Shown: positions 6,797 to 14,721, counted from the first letter of the stretch. The stretch is DNA of 19,310 nucleotides from DAOTTY01 sp034437575 (GCA_034437575.1 DAOTTY010000159.1:1-19310), one strand, 5' to 3'. Notes: generated by a model not told the origin, from the sequence alone. Translations and numbers: made by a program.

Positions 6797-7048
6797 TTAC
6801 TTACTCGGCTTATTGGGCTTGCCCAGTTCCGCAATCTGCCGAACTGCCGTCACCGCCGCGATGAGCAGCGTCACGATTTCTATCGTAGCGGGTTTGGGCG
6901 GGTTGCCATCGTTGCGCTCGGCGTATTCCTCGGCAGAGCGGGTGTACATATAGCCGGAAATTAAGCCGATTAGCGTTCCGGCCCCGGTGGCAATCAGGTA
7001 GGCCCGCACACGCCAGTTAAATTTCGGTTGGGGTTGCTGTTGGGTCAT
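6797..7048 (-). CDS. Small membrane protein, 83 aa
   Basis: Unrecognised. A short N-terminal Gln/Pro-rich segment leads to a likely transmembrane helix at about 16-36 (AYLIATGAGTLIGLISGYMY). A charged loop (38-53) precedes a second, weaker hydrophobic segment (56-75), and the tail is basic. AGAGGG stands about 9 nt before the ATG. The start overlaps the end of the upstream membrane-protein gene by 32 bp and the stop is 2 bp from the YedK gene, so the three form one minus-strand unit. Function unknown. Confidence 0.6.
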   Translation of the reverse strand: MTQQQPQPKFNWRVRAYLIATGAGTLIGLISGYMYTRSAEEYAERNDGNPPKPATIEIVTLLIAAVTAVRQIAELGKPNKPSK

Positions 7049-7526
7049 CGTCTGTATCCCTCTCTACTGCTTGCTGTGAATCTTTGCCGTCGAAAGCATG
7101 TTCCATGAAGTGTTCGACACCCGCCAAGCGCACCCGCGCCCTTAGCACGCGCCGGTCAACCGCGTCGGTCATCGTAATTGTCCGGTCTGTAATGGTGCGT
7201 GTAAAGCGGTTTAACTGCCGCAGCCGCCGTGCCGAAAAATTGTGAAACGCGCCTGTGCCGAACGCTGCAATCATCAGGATGATGTAGGTGGGCAGGAAGA
7301 ACAGCACCAGCGGCAGCAGAATACACAAAATCGTCAACAAATCTGCTACGGCCCGGAGCTGTACCGGCCCTTCCAGCGCGAACAGCAGCGCCACTGCCGC
7401 GCCGACGAGCGCCACCAGCACCACGCCCGCACCCACCAGCGGCAGGATGATCTGCCGGAAGACCTGACGGCGGTGCAGCCGTTCGGATTCGACCGGGGTG
7501 AGTTCGGGTAGGTGGGTTGCAGACAT
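7017..7526 (-). CDS. Two-helix membrane protein, 169 aa
   Basis: Unrecognised. The cytoplasmic-looking N-terminus (1-24) is followed by two strong hydrophobic segments, about 26-50 and 62-91. The C-terminal half is basic and then acidic and polar (RRLRQLNRFTRTI..., ending in Asp/Thr-rich residues). GGAG sits 6 nt before the ATG. It is the first gene of the minus-strand unit with the 83-aa membrane protein (32-bp overlap) and the SRAP gene. The two small membrane proteins may work as a pair (inference). Confidence 0.65.
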   Translation of the reverse strand: MSATHLPELTPVESERLHRRQVFRQIILPLVGAGVVLVALVGAAVALLFALEGPVQLRAVADLLTILCILLPLVLFFLPTYIILMIAAFGTGAFHNFSARRLRQLNRFTRTITDRTITMTDAVDRRVLRARVRLAGVEHFMEHAFDGKDSQQAVERDTDDDPTATPTEI

Positions 7527-7561
7527 GGCGGCTCCGTTGGTTGGGTGGATTGATGTTGCTG

Positions 7562-7567
7562 ATTGTA
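7562..7567 (-). promoter_or_regulatory. -10 box for the 169-aa membrane protein gene
   Basis: On the minus strand TACAAT reads 7567 to 7562, five of six matches to TATAAT. Transcription would begin near 7555, about 29 nt before the start codon at 7526. No good -35 box is seen. It lies close to the oppositely directed box for the glycosidase gene. Confidence 0.35.
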
Positions 7568-7588
7568 TCGCAGTTGGCCGCGCTTGGG

Positions 7589-7594
7589 TATAAT
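7589..7594 (+). promoter_or_regulatory. -10 box (TATAAT) for the pseudouridine glycosidase gene
   Basis: A perfect TATAAT lies 38 nt before the ATG at 7633, giving a leader of about 32 nt. The preceding TTGGG is one base off an extended TGn motif. A -35 box is not obvious; TTGTAT at 7563 has a 20-bp spacer. The two divergent -10 boxes here are only 21 bp apart. Confidence 0.45.
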
Positions 7595-7632
7595 CATCAG
7601 CCTGTTATCTTATCACCCACTTGAGCTATGCC

Positions 7633-8547
7633 ATGCCCGGTTACCTGACCATCCCCCCGCAAATACAAGACGCGCTGCACAGCGGCCAACCTGTTGTCGC
7701 GCTGGAATCCACGCTGATTACACACGGCCTGCCCTACCCGGACAATGTGCAAACCGCGCTTAGCATGGAAGCGGCTGTGCGCGAAGCAGATGCCGTCCCG
7801 GCGACGATTGCGATACTCAAGGGTGTGATTACCGTTGGCATCAGCGGTGATGATATTGCACGGCTGGGACAGGCGGAAAACGTTCGTAAGTGCAGCCGCC
7901 GCGACCTGCCAATTGCCGTCGGGTTAGGCGAGGATGGTGCTACCACTGTCGCCGGGACGATGATTGTCGCGCACATGGCCGGGATTCGCGTATTTGCCAC
8001 CGGCGGGATTGGCGGGGTGCATCGCGGCCACCCGTTTGATGTGTCCGCAGATTTGATTGAGTTGGGGCGCACGCCCGTCGCGGTGGTGTCATCTGGCCCC
8101 AAGTCGATTCTTGACCTGCCGCTCACGCTGGAAACACTGGAAACACAGGGTGTGCCCGTCATCGGCTACGGTGTGGATAACCTGCCCGCGTTTTACACCC
8201 GTGACAGCGGCTTACCAGTGGACGCCCGTGTAGATACCCCCGAACAGGCGGCGGCGATCATCGCTGCTGCGGTTGCGCTGCAAGCACACAACGGGCTGCT
8301 CATTACGGTGCCTGTGCCACAGGGCAAAGGCATCGCGCACGAGGTGGCCGAAGCCGCCATTGAGCAGGCGGTTCAGGAAGCCGACGCTCAGGGCATCAGC
8401 GGCAAAGCCGTGACGCCGTACATCCTGGGGCGCGTGGAAGGCATCACGGGGGGGGCGTCTATGGAGGCCAACACCGCGCTGCTGCGAAATAACGCCCACG
8501 TCGCCGCACAGATTGCCGCCGCACTGGCTCAAACGTCGATGTCGTAA
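7633..8547 (+). CDS. psuG: Pseudouridine-5'-phosphate glycosidase
   Basis: A 304-aa protein of the PsuG/indigoidine synthase A family. It splits the C-C glycosidic bond of pseudouridine 5'-phosphate to uracil and ribose 5-phosphate. Visible signatures are VVALESTLITHGLPYP (21-36), the K86 region (ENVRKCSRRD), FATGGIGGVHRG (121-132) and SSGPKSILD with K157, matching the catalytic lysine of E. coli PsuG (K166). ATG 7633 is preferred over the in-frame TTG at 7621 because it gives the family N-terminus; neither has a good ribosome site. The usual partner kinase PsuK is not adjacent; the PfkB gene at 4542 is the only kinase of that family here. The 3' end overlaps the convergent DinB gene by 19 bp. 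Confidence 0.93.
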   Translation: MPGYLTIPPQIQDALHSGQPVVALESTLITHGLPYPDNVQTALSMEAAVREADAVPATIAILKGVITVGISGDDIARLGQAENVRKCSRRDLPIAVGLGEDGATTVAGTMIVAHMAGIRVFATGGIGGVHRGHPFDVSADLIELGRTPVAVVSSGPKSILDLPLTLETLETQGVPVIGYGVDNLPAFYTRDSGLPVDARVDTPEQAAAIIAAAVALQAHNGLLITVPVPQGKGIAHEVAEAAIEQAVQEADAQGISGKAVTPYILGRVEGITGGASMEANTALLRNNAHVAAQIAAALAQTSMS

Positions 8548-9500
8548 TCCCAGAAGTAAATCATCATGTCCTGCTCAAACGTAGGCGTGCCCAACTCGTG
8601 CAAAAAGGCAAGCGTTTGCGCCCGGTGATCGGTGCCGTGATTGACCAGGTGCCACAGCATCTCCCAGCGAATGTTTGCCGCTTCGACGTTTGCCCCGGTG
8701 GTGTATTCAACGGGTTCTAACAACTGGGCTTCGGTGGTATCCCGCGTCAGCAGCGCCGCCGCTGAGAAGACAGACGACACATTCCCCGGAATTTCCCTGT
8801 CAAAAGCGCGTTCCAGCCAGTATTGGCCGCCCATCATCAGGTGAGCGAGCTGTGCCCGCACTGTGTCATGGGAGTAGCCGAAACTGTGATCGAGCTGCGC
8901 TTCGGTGAGTTCGGCCATGCACTCGCTGACGAGGCGACTCGTGGCGTAAGCATCGTACTCAAACAGCTTGCGAATCATGGCGGGGTCTACGCTGATGTGG
9001 CCGCGTGGCGGCAGTTCATCGCGCAGGTAGTACACAAAATCCTGCTCGGCGGTGGGGGCACCCAGTTTGTGCAGCAGGTGCATCACCTGTGCCCGGTGGT
9101 CGGTGCCGTGATTAATCACATGCAGCAGAATTTGCCACTTGGCTGTTTCGCGGGCTTCGCCGCGTGCGCTGTAGCTCAGTGTTTCGGTGACGGTGGCATC
9201 ACTCAAGTGCTGTAAATACAGGTCAATGTCGTTGTAGATCACGCTCCACAGGCGGCTTACATCCTCCCGCGTCTGGAAGTCGTCACCGTCGAGACGGTCT
9301 GGCAGGCGGACGCCGCGCACCCGCGCAAACCAGCGGGCGTCCACGCTGGCCAGGTGAACCATGTGATTGCGAATGGACCCCAGCGAGTAGTTCAAGTCCT
9401 GGGTAAACTGGTCTTCGGTTAGCTGCTTGATGCCGTTCCACAGCAGGGCGTGTGCCCAGGCGTTGTAGTCGAACAGCACCCGGATGGCGGCTGCATTCAT
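8529..9500 (-). CDS. Tandem DinB-domain protein
   Basis: A 323-aa protein made of two DinB four-helix domains (about 1-155 and 170-323). Each copy keeps the three-histidine metal site: H49, H131, H135 in the first and H220, H288, H292 in the second. The halves share the block NHGTDHRAQ and the ending LG(A/T)PT-EQD, which shows internal duplication. DinB/DUF664-type proteins are mostly single-domain metal-binding proteins, some of them thiol S-transferases; the activity here is unknown. AAGG lies 7 nt before the ATG, and the start is 9 bp after the lipoprotein stop, suggesting co-transcription. The 3' end overlaps psuG on the other strand. Confidence 0.85.
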   Translation of the reverse strand: MNAAAIRVLFDYNAWAHALLWNGIKQLTEDQFTQDLNYSLGSIRNHMVHLASVDARWFARVRGVRLPDRLDGDDFQTREDVSRLWSVIYNDIDLYLQHLSDATVTETLSYSARGEARETAKWQILLHVINHGTDHRAQVMHLLHKLGAPTAEQDFVYYLRDELPPRGHISVDPAMIRKLFEYDAYATSRLVSECMAELTEAQLDHSFGYSHDTVRAQLAHLMMGGQYWLERAFDREIPGNVSSVFSAAALLTRDTTEAQLLEPVEYTTGANVEAANIRWEMLWHLVNHGTDHRAQTLAFLHELGTPTFEQDMMIYFWDYDIDV

Positions 9501-9509
9501 AACACTACC

Positions 9510-10979
9510 TTACTCGTTGCTTTCATCGTCTTCGCTGCCAAACTGAACCGTCAGGCGCGGGTCTAAAAAGACCACAGAGTCGGCCTGGTCGTTTTCCAGG
9601 GTGGCCTGGGGCAGCACCCGGAACTGTATCACCGACCCTGGCCCGTCGAAGGCGTCCCGCACCCACTCTGTCACGTCCACGTCGCTGCACGCATTGAAGT
9701 TGCCCACCAGTTCTGCTCGCGGCGATGGGTTAAACAGCATTTGTGAGGTCATGCGGCCTACATCGTCCACATAGACGTTGTAGCCGCCGACGGCCTCAAA
9801 TCCCAGGCCCGCGCTGTCGCACTCGCTCAGGTCCAGCGTGGCGGCCAGCACCTCATTTGGGTCGGGGGCCGGGGGCGCAATAATGTAGTAGGTCAATACC
9901 ACCTGCGCCCGAACTTCCTGCTCGTCGTCCAGCCGGTCGCCCACATACCAGCCTGTTTCCAGGACGCCGCGTTCATCTGCCAGCAGCGTGTTGGATTCTT
10001 CGTCGTCCAGGGCGGCCCGCATGTTTAGTCGCTGCTGTTCCGGGGGCAGGCGCTCACCGCGTTGCACCTGCACCTCAAAGCGCCCGGCTGTGTCGCCAAA
10101 TCGTTCTTGATAGCGGGTGGCGACGATGGTGTAGTAGCCGCTGTAGGGCAGCACCAACGCATCAATCCGGGCGTTAAAGTTGTTCAGAATGTTGATGTCC
10201 TCGTTGATGGCCAGTTCGTTGCCGAACGCATCGGTAAGTTTCACAGTGGGGTCCAGGTTGCCGCTAATGTTGGCCATCGACACGGTGACCACATCGCCCG
10301 CATTGCCCTGGAATGCATAGACCTGCTGCGGTGTATCGTCGTTAATGGTGCCTTCCTGCATGACCCCGTAACTGGTGCGCCCGGCGCGCTGTGACGGCTC
10401 GCCAACCGGGTCACTCTCGCGTACCTCAAGCTCAAACGCGCCTTTGTCCCGGCCAAAGCGCTGCCGGAAGCGGGTTGCCACGATGGTATAGGTATCGGCT
10501 TCCATCAGGGAAATGCCCACCAGCAGCGAGTTGGTTTGTTCATCGTCACGGTCGTCGTTGCGGGCCAGTTCGCGCCCGCTGCCGTCCAGCAAAATCAGGT
10601 AGGTATCCAGTGTGCCGTCAATGTCGTTCATCTCGATGTCAACCGTTTGCCCGGCCTGCCCCTCAAACTTGACCCATACGGCATAATCCTGGTCGGTGAT
10701 CTCGCCTTCGTATGTCCCCCCGATGTTGATACTGCCGCCATCACGCCCCCCGAACACCGTCTGGCGTGGAACGTCAACGGGGGCGTCCATGCTGGCAGGC
10801 TGCGGGGGTTCGGATGTTGGCGGGGGCGCTTGGGATGTTGGGGCAACCGCTGTGGGGGCGCGGGTGGGCACCACTGGCCCCGGCAAATCCGTTGGGGCCT
10901 GGGGAACGCGACCACACGCCGCCAACATCACACAGGCTGCGACCAGCAGCCCGACAACCCAATTACGCAGTCTTAGCAT
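9510..10979 (-). CDS. Lipoprotein with two PPC domains
   Basis: A 489-aa exported lipoprotein. The signal peptide ends in lipobox LAAC with C22 as the lipidated residue. A Pro/Thr/Ala-rich linker (24-70) follows. Two bacterial pre-peptidase C-terminal (PPC) beta domains follow at about 83-187 and 202-306; they share D-tyr-rich ends such as YTIVATR(F/Y)-(R/Q)-RFG. The C-terminal part (about 340-480) resembles a DNRLRE/CBM-like jelly roll (DVTEWVRDAF, then VVFLDPRLTVQF) and has two cysteines (C387, C431). No catalytic domain is visible, so it is probably a surface-binding protein. GGGGA lies about 9 nt before the ATG. Confidence 0.85.
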   Translation of the reverse strand: MLRLRNWVVGLLVAACVMLAACGRVPQAPTDLPGPVVPTRAPTAVAPTSQAPPPTSEPPQPASMDAPVDVPRQTVFGGRDGGSINIGGTYEGEITDQDYAVWVKFEGQAGQTVDIEMNDIDGTLDTYLILLDGSGRELARNDDRDDEQTNSLLVGISLMEADTYTIVATRFRQRFGRDKGAFELEVRESDPVGEPSQRAGRTSYGVMQEGTINDDTPQQVYAFQGNAGDVVTVSMANISGNLDPTVKLTDAFGNELAINEDINILNNFNARIDALVLPYSGYYTIVATRYQERFGDTAGRFEVQVQRGERLPPEQQRLNMRAALDDEESNTLLADERGVLETGWYVGDRLDDEQEVRAQVVLTYYIIAPPAPDPNEVLAATLDLSECDSAGLGFEAVGGYNVYVDDVGRMTSQMLFNPSPRAELVGNFNACSDVDVTEWVRDAFDGPGSVIQFRVLPQATLENDQADSVVFLDPRLTVQFGSEDDESNE

Positions 10980-11009
10980 AGCGGCTTCCCCTCTTTAAGA
11001 TGCTTGTCT

Positions 11010-11050
11010 GTTATCTCATGCCATCTGCCCCGATTATAGGCGGAGATAAC
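11010..11050 (-). promoter_or_regulatory. Promoter of the PPC lipoprotein gene inside an inverted repeat
   Basis: On the minus strand TATAAT reads 11038 to 11033, with a predicted start near 11026 and a leader of about 47 nt. An 8-bp perfect inverted repeat, GTTATCTC (11010-11017) and GAGATAAC (11043-11050), brackets the -10 box. It could be an operator or, as RNA, a stem at the end of the ddl transcript; no T-tract supports a terminator. Confidence 0.4.
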
Positions 11051-11062
11051 GAGTTGCGCGAC

Positions 11063-12265
11063 CTAACGCCTGGCTTTGGTGCCTTTCACACCTTTCAAGC
11101 CGCGCTCAGCGGTGAGTTCAACCAGGCTGGTTTTATAGTCGTAGCTGTTACCCTGCTTTTGCTTGTGAACCGCTTCGGCAATTTCGACCAGTTCTGTGAC
11201 GATTTGCGCCGCAGCCATCCCTTCCTCTTGCCACAGGTACATCCCCAGTGACCCTGGCAGGGTGTTAATCTCGTTGAGGTAGAACTCGCCGCTCTCTTCG
11301 TTCACGAGGAAGTCGATACGGGCGGTGCCCGTGCCCTCAATTGCCTGGAAGGCGTTAATCGCTGCGCTCTGTATCTGCTCGGTGAGTTCTGCACTGATGG
11401 GTGCGGGGATTTCGCGCTCAGCCCCCTTCATGCCGCCGCTGCCCTGCATGTATTTGTCTGTGAAGTCGAGGAATTCGCTAAAGCTGATGGGTTTTTCCAG
11501 TACGGAGGCCCGCACATTGTAGCCGTAACCCATCAGCGCACAGTTGATCTCGATGCAGCCTTCTGCTGCTTTTTCGATCAGCACGCGGCGGTCAAAGTTG
11601 AGCGCCACTTCAACCGCGGCCCGCAGGCTGGCGTCGTCGGTGGCCTTGCCAATGCCAATGCTGGAGCCTAACGTGGCTGGTTTGACAAACAGCGGATACG
11701 TCAGGTGCAGCGTGGCTTGCTGCAACACCTTCTCGCTGTCGGCCTGCCACTCCTCACGGGTGAAGCTGACCGCATCAATCACCGGGATGCCGTACTGGCG
11801 CATTACGACTTTGGTCATGATTTTGTCGTTGGCAATCGACGACGCCAGCACGCCACAGCCCACATAGGGCATATCTGCCAGTTCAAACAGCCCTTGCAGC
11901 GTGCCGTCTTCGCCATGACTGCCGTGAATCGTGGGGAACAGCACGTCTAGCTCAATGATGCGGCTCTTGCTTAAAAAGCCGCTGCCGGGGTTGGTAATGA
12001 TGCCCCGGTGCTGCGTGCTGGGGGAAAGGGCCACCTCTTGTATGCCCATCAGGTCAGTCAGGTTGCTGTTGTAGTTGTTCAAATCCATCAGCGGCGCACC
12101 CGTATACCAGCGCCCGCCCCGGTCAATGTAAATGGGCACCACATCGTACCGGCCAGCGGTCAGCAGTGCCCGCATCGCCTGGTGCCCGGTGACAACCGAC
12201 ACATCATGTTCCACTGTTCGGCCACCAAAGATGACGCCGACAGTTGTTTTTCGGTTTGCAGCCAT
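11063..12265 (-). CDS. ddl: D-alanine--D-alanine ligase
   Basis: A 400-aa ATP-grasp ligase that joins two D-Ala for peptidoglycan precursors. Motifs: GGRTVEHDVS (14-23), FPTIHGSHGEDGTLQG (110-125), VKPATLGSSIGI (194-205), EKAAEGCIEINC (231-242) and the Mg-binding NEINTLPG (331-338). It is longer than average Ddl (about 300-370 aa) through a loop near 165-190 and a C-terminal extension from about 370 that ends basic (LKGVKGTKARR). TAGGAG precedes the ATG by about 12 nt. It is the last gene of the minus-strand mur cluster, 51 bp after the MurF-like gene, and would supply that enzyme's D-Ala-D-Ala substrate. Confidence 0.95.
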   Translation of the reverse strand: MAANRKTTVGVIFGGRTVEHDVSVVTGHQAMRALLTAGRYDVVPIYIDRGGRWYTGAPLMDLNNYNSNLTDLMGIQEVALSPSTQHRGIITNPGSGFLSKSRIIELDVLFPTIHGSHGEDGTLQGLFELADMPYVGCGVLASSIANDKIMTKVVMRQYGIPVIDAVSFTREEWQADSEKVLQQATLHLTYPLFVKPATLGSSIGIGKATDDASLRAAVEVALNFDRRVLIEKAAEGCIEINCALMGYGYNVRASVLEKPISFSEFLDFTDKYMQGSGGMKGAEREIPAPISAELTEQIQSAAINAFQAIEGTGTARIDFLVNEESGEFYLNEINTLPGSLGMYLWQEEGMAAAQIVTELVEIAEAVHKQKQGNSYDYKTSLVELTAERGLKGVKGTKARR

Positions 12266-12316
12266 TGTGATTTGGCTCTCCTACGTCAAAAAGTCGTGTT
12301 TGTGCCGGACAGTTGG

Positions 12317-13930
12317 TTAATACGTGTCCGGCAGATCATTTAAGAGCAGCACCGTGTCCCCGGCACCCAAATGCCCCTGATACCACGCGATAGCTTCGGT
12401 GACCGTTTCCATCACCTGCAAGCGCTGTGTGGGGAAGCCCGCTGCCAGCAGGCCCGCTTTGATCGGGGCCGTTTGCTCTGCACCCACCAGGATCACATCT
12501 GTGGCGTGACGGGCAGCCGCCTCGCCCAGCTTATAGTTTTCCGTGTCGTGTAGGTCACCTAATTCGACCATCCCCGGTGTGATGAGTAAGCGCCGCCCGG
12601 CGGTGTACATGGCTAATACGCGCAGCGAGGACAGCGCCCCAACCGGGTTGGCGCTGTAGGCGTCGTTAATCAAGGTCATGCCGTTGGGCAGCACGTTGCG
12701 TACCAGCCGCGCCTCCGCTGGCTGGAGTGAGCGCACCCGCCCGGCAACCTGGGCCAGCGTCATGCCCTCGTTGACGGCAACCGCTGTCGCCAACAGGATG
12801 TTGGTCACGTTGTGCAGACCCACAAGGCTCGTCTCGAAAGCGGCTGTTTCGCCTGTGTCGCAGTCCTTAACGGTAAAGCGCAGCCCGTCCAGTGTTTCGC
12901 TCACGTCACTGGCGATGAAGCGGGCGTCATCGGCGGGCGGCACTGCCCGGCTAACGGTGAGGCGCGTTTGTGGGTGGCCGCGCTGCGCCATGCCCATAAC
13001 GTGCGGGTTATCCGCATTGAATACGCCTGTTCCGTCACCAGGCAGCGCCTTAATCAACTCGTACTTGGCAATAGCAATGTTTTCCAGCGTTTTGAAGCGC
13101 TCAAGGTGCTGTGGCCCCACCTCCGTGATAATGCCAATAGAAGGGTGCGTCATCGCAGAAATACCTTCTATTTCGCCGCGAATGTACGCGCCCATCTCGC
13201 AGATGAAAACCTGCGTGTCGTCAGGCATCCCCTCGTTGATGGCCCGCGTCACCCCCATGAGGGTGTTCCAGCTTTTGGGGGTGGGGTACACACGAAAGTT
13301 GCCGCTCAGGATGTGGGCGATGTAGTGCTTGGTGCTGGTTTTGCCATAGCTACCCGTGATGCCAATCACGGTTGGCTGCACACGCTGAAGTTTTTGCTGT
13401 GCCTGCCGCTTGAACCCGTTGCGAATCGACGCCTCAACGGGTTCCATAAGCAGGCTGCCTGCCACGAGGATCAGCGGGGCCATCCACCACACTGCAAAGC
13501 CAAGCAGGTGTATCGTCACCAGCGCGAGTTCACCGTCGCTGATGCTGCGTGCCACCGCCACTGCGATAAGCGCCAGCACCAGCGCGACTGCAAATGCCGC
13601 CCCAAGCATTCGGGTAGCGCGTTGGGTACGGACGAACCCCTTTTTCACCTCGCCGGGTGGCGGCGGCCACACCGCGATGACGCCCGCCACCAGCAGCACA
13701 ATCAGCGTGATGAAGTCCGTATCACCGACGAACAACCCGGCAAGCACACCGCCCACACCCGCCGCCACCGGGCGCGTCGGCAGCCAGCGCCCGCGCTCCC
13801 GGAACAGCCAGCGCACATAGCGGATGCTCATATATTCTTCTATCTGGAAGAACCGTGCCTGTTGGTATGCGCGGATGCAGGCACCCATCCACCACAGAGC
13901 GCCCAGTAAGACAACAGAATACAGTGTCAT
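12317..13930 (-). CDS. murF: MurF-like Mur ligase with N-terminal membrane domain
   Basis: A 537-aa protein. The first ~165 residues are strongly hydrophobic, with likely membrane segments at about 1-18, 56-88 (perhaps two), 108-128 and 138-160. The Mur ligase core follows: P-loop GSYGKTST (193-200), EMGAYIRGEIEGIS and VGPQHLERFKTLENIAIAKYEL, as in MurF, then NDAYSANP and ITPGMVELGDLH in the C-terminal half. MurF adds D-Ala-D-Ala to UDP-MurNAc-tripeptide; classical MurF is cytosolic and about 450 aa. ATG 13930 is chosen because it lies 2 bp after the hydrolase stop and begins a hydrophobic helix; the frame is open to 14101, but that part overlaps the upstream gene. A role as another amide ligase of the Mur superfamily is less likely given ddl next door. 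Confidence 0.85.
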   Translation of the reverse strand: MTLYSVVLLGALWWMGACIRAYQQARFFQIEEYMSIRYVRWLFRERGRWLPTRPVAAGVGGVLAGLFVGDTDFITLIVLLVAGVIAVWPPPPGEVKKGFVRTQRATRMLGAAFAVALVLALIAVAVARSISDGELALVTIHLLGFAVWWMAPLILVAGSLLMEPVEASIRNGFKRQAQQKLQRVQPTVIGITGSYGKTSTKHYIAHILSGNFRVYPTPKSWNTLMGVTRAINEGMPDDTQVFICEMGAYIRGEIEGISAMTHPSIGIITEVGPQHLERFKTLENIAIAKYELIKALPGDGTGVFNADNPHVMGMAQRGHPQTRLTVSRAVPPADDARFIASDVSETLDGLRFTVKDCDTGETAAFETSLVGLHNVTNILLATAVAVNEGMTLAQVAGRVRSLQPAEARLVRNVLPNGMTLINDAYSANPVGALSSLRVLAMYTAGRRLLITPGMVELGDLHDTENYKLGEAAARHATDVILVGAEQTAPIKAGLLAAGFPTQRLQVMETVTEAIAWYQGHLGAGDTVLLLNDLPDTY

Positions 13931-13932
13931 GA

Positions 13933-14721
13933 TTACTCGTCGTGTTTGAAAAAGTAGTCGATGACGCGCACTGCGTCCGGCAGCGCGTCCAGGTAGCTGT
14001 AATGCCCCGCGCCGGGGAACACCACCAACCCGGCATCCGGGATGGCCTGCTCTAGCGCCTGCGCCTGCCACAGCGGGGTATCGGCGTCGTTTTCGCCCCA
14101 CATCAGCAGCGTTGGGCAGGTGATTTGGGGCGCAAACGGCAGTAAGTCCTCGTCAATCACTGCCAGGAAGGTGTCTTTCATGGCCCCCGCGCTCAGATAG
14201 TCGTCACTGCCCACCCGGCTGCGATAGCCCGCCCGCAGTTTATCGACCACGCGGCCCACCGCCCCGTCTTCGGGGAGGGCGTCTTTCACAGCCTGGTACA
14301 GTGTGACCGGCAGTCGGCGGTACCAGGGCGTGCGCGGCTTGACCCCCGCCGCATCGCACAACACGATTTTGTTGATGCGGCCCGCGTGATTGGCCCCCAT
14401 CACCAGCGCCAGCCGTCCGCCAAACGAGTGCCCAAACAGATGCACGCGCTCAAGGCCGTTGGCATCCATGTAAGCCAGCACAAAGCACACATAATCGTGA
14501 ACCGTCCACGTTTGCGGCGGCGGTGCAGATTGGCCGAACCCTGGTAAATCCGGGACGTAGCAGCGAAAGCCTTTGTTGGCCAGCTCATGCGCCAGCGGCC
14601 ACACCAGCTCAAGGTTCGCGCCCCAGCCGTGCAGCAGCAGCACAGGGTGACCCTCACCCGTGACGGCGTGAGCAGCCGCCAGTCCGTTAACCTCAATCTG
14701 AGTTGTCGGGGCGGTGGTCAT
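13933..14721 (-). CDS. Alpha/beta-hydrolase fold protein
   Basis: A 262-aa single-domain alpha/beta hydrolase without a signal peptide. The oxyanion motif is HGWG (31-34). The nucleophile elbow GHSFGG puts Ser99 at the centre, the acid is D212 (GENDADTP), and the base is H240 (GAGHYSYL). The cap region (about 125-195) is short and helical. The substrate is unknown. The start overlaps the stop of the MurA-like gene by 4 bp (ATGA) and its own stop is 2 bp before the MurF-like gene, so all three should be co-translated. Its place between two mur genes hints at cell-envelope metabolism (inference). Confidence 0.9.
   Translation of the reverse strand: MTTAPTTQIEVNGLAAAHAVTGEGHPVLLLHGWGANLELVWPLAHELANKGFRCYVPDLPGFGQSAPPPQTWTVHDYVCFVLAYMDANGLERVHLFGHSFGGRLALVMGANHAGRINKIVLCDAAGVKPRTPWYRRLPVTLYQAVKDALPEDGAVGRVVDKLRAGYRSRVGSDDYLSAGAMKDTFLAVIDEDLLPFAPQITCPTLLMWGENDADTPLWQAQALEQAIPDAGLVVFPGAGHYSYLDALPDAVRVIDYFFKHDE

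Noticed and set aside
12812..13909. 365-codon open frame on the plus strand
   Set aside because: It lies wholly opposite the MurF-like gene, and its translation is His/Arg/Gln-rich with no motif. It is an antisense shadow of a GC-rich coding sequence.
13930..14101. Upstream 57-residue extension of the MurF-like protein
   Set aside because: It would overlap the hydrolase gene, is Arg/Gly-rich shadow sequence, and precedes the natural hydrophobic N-terminus.
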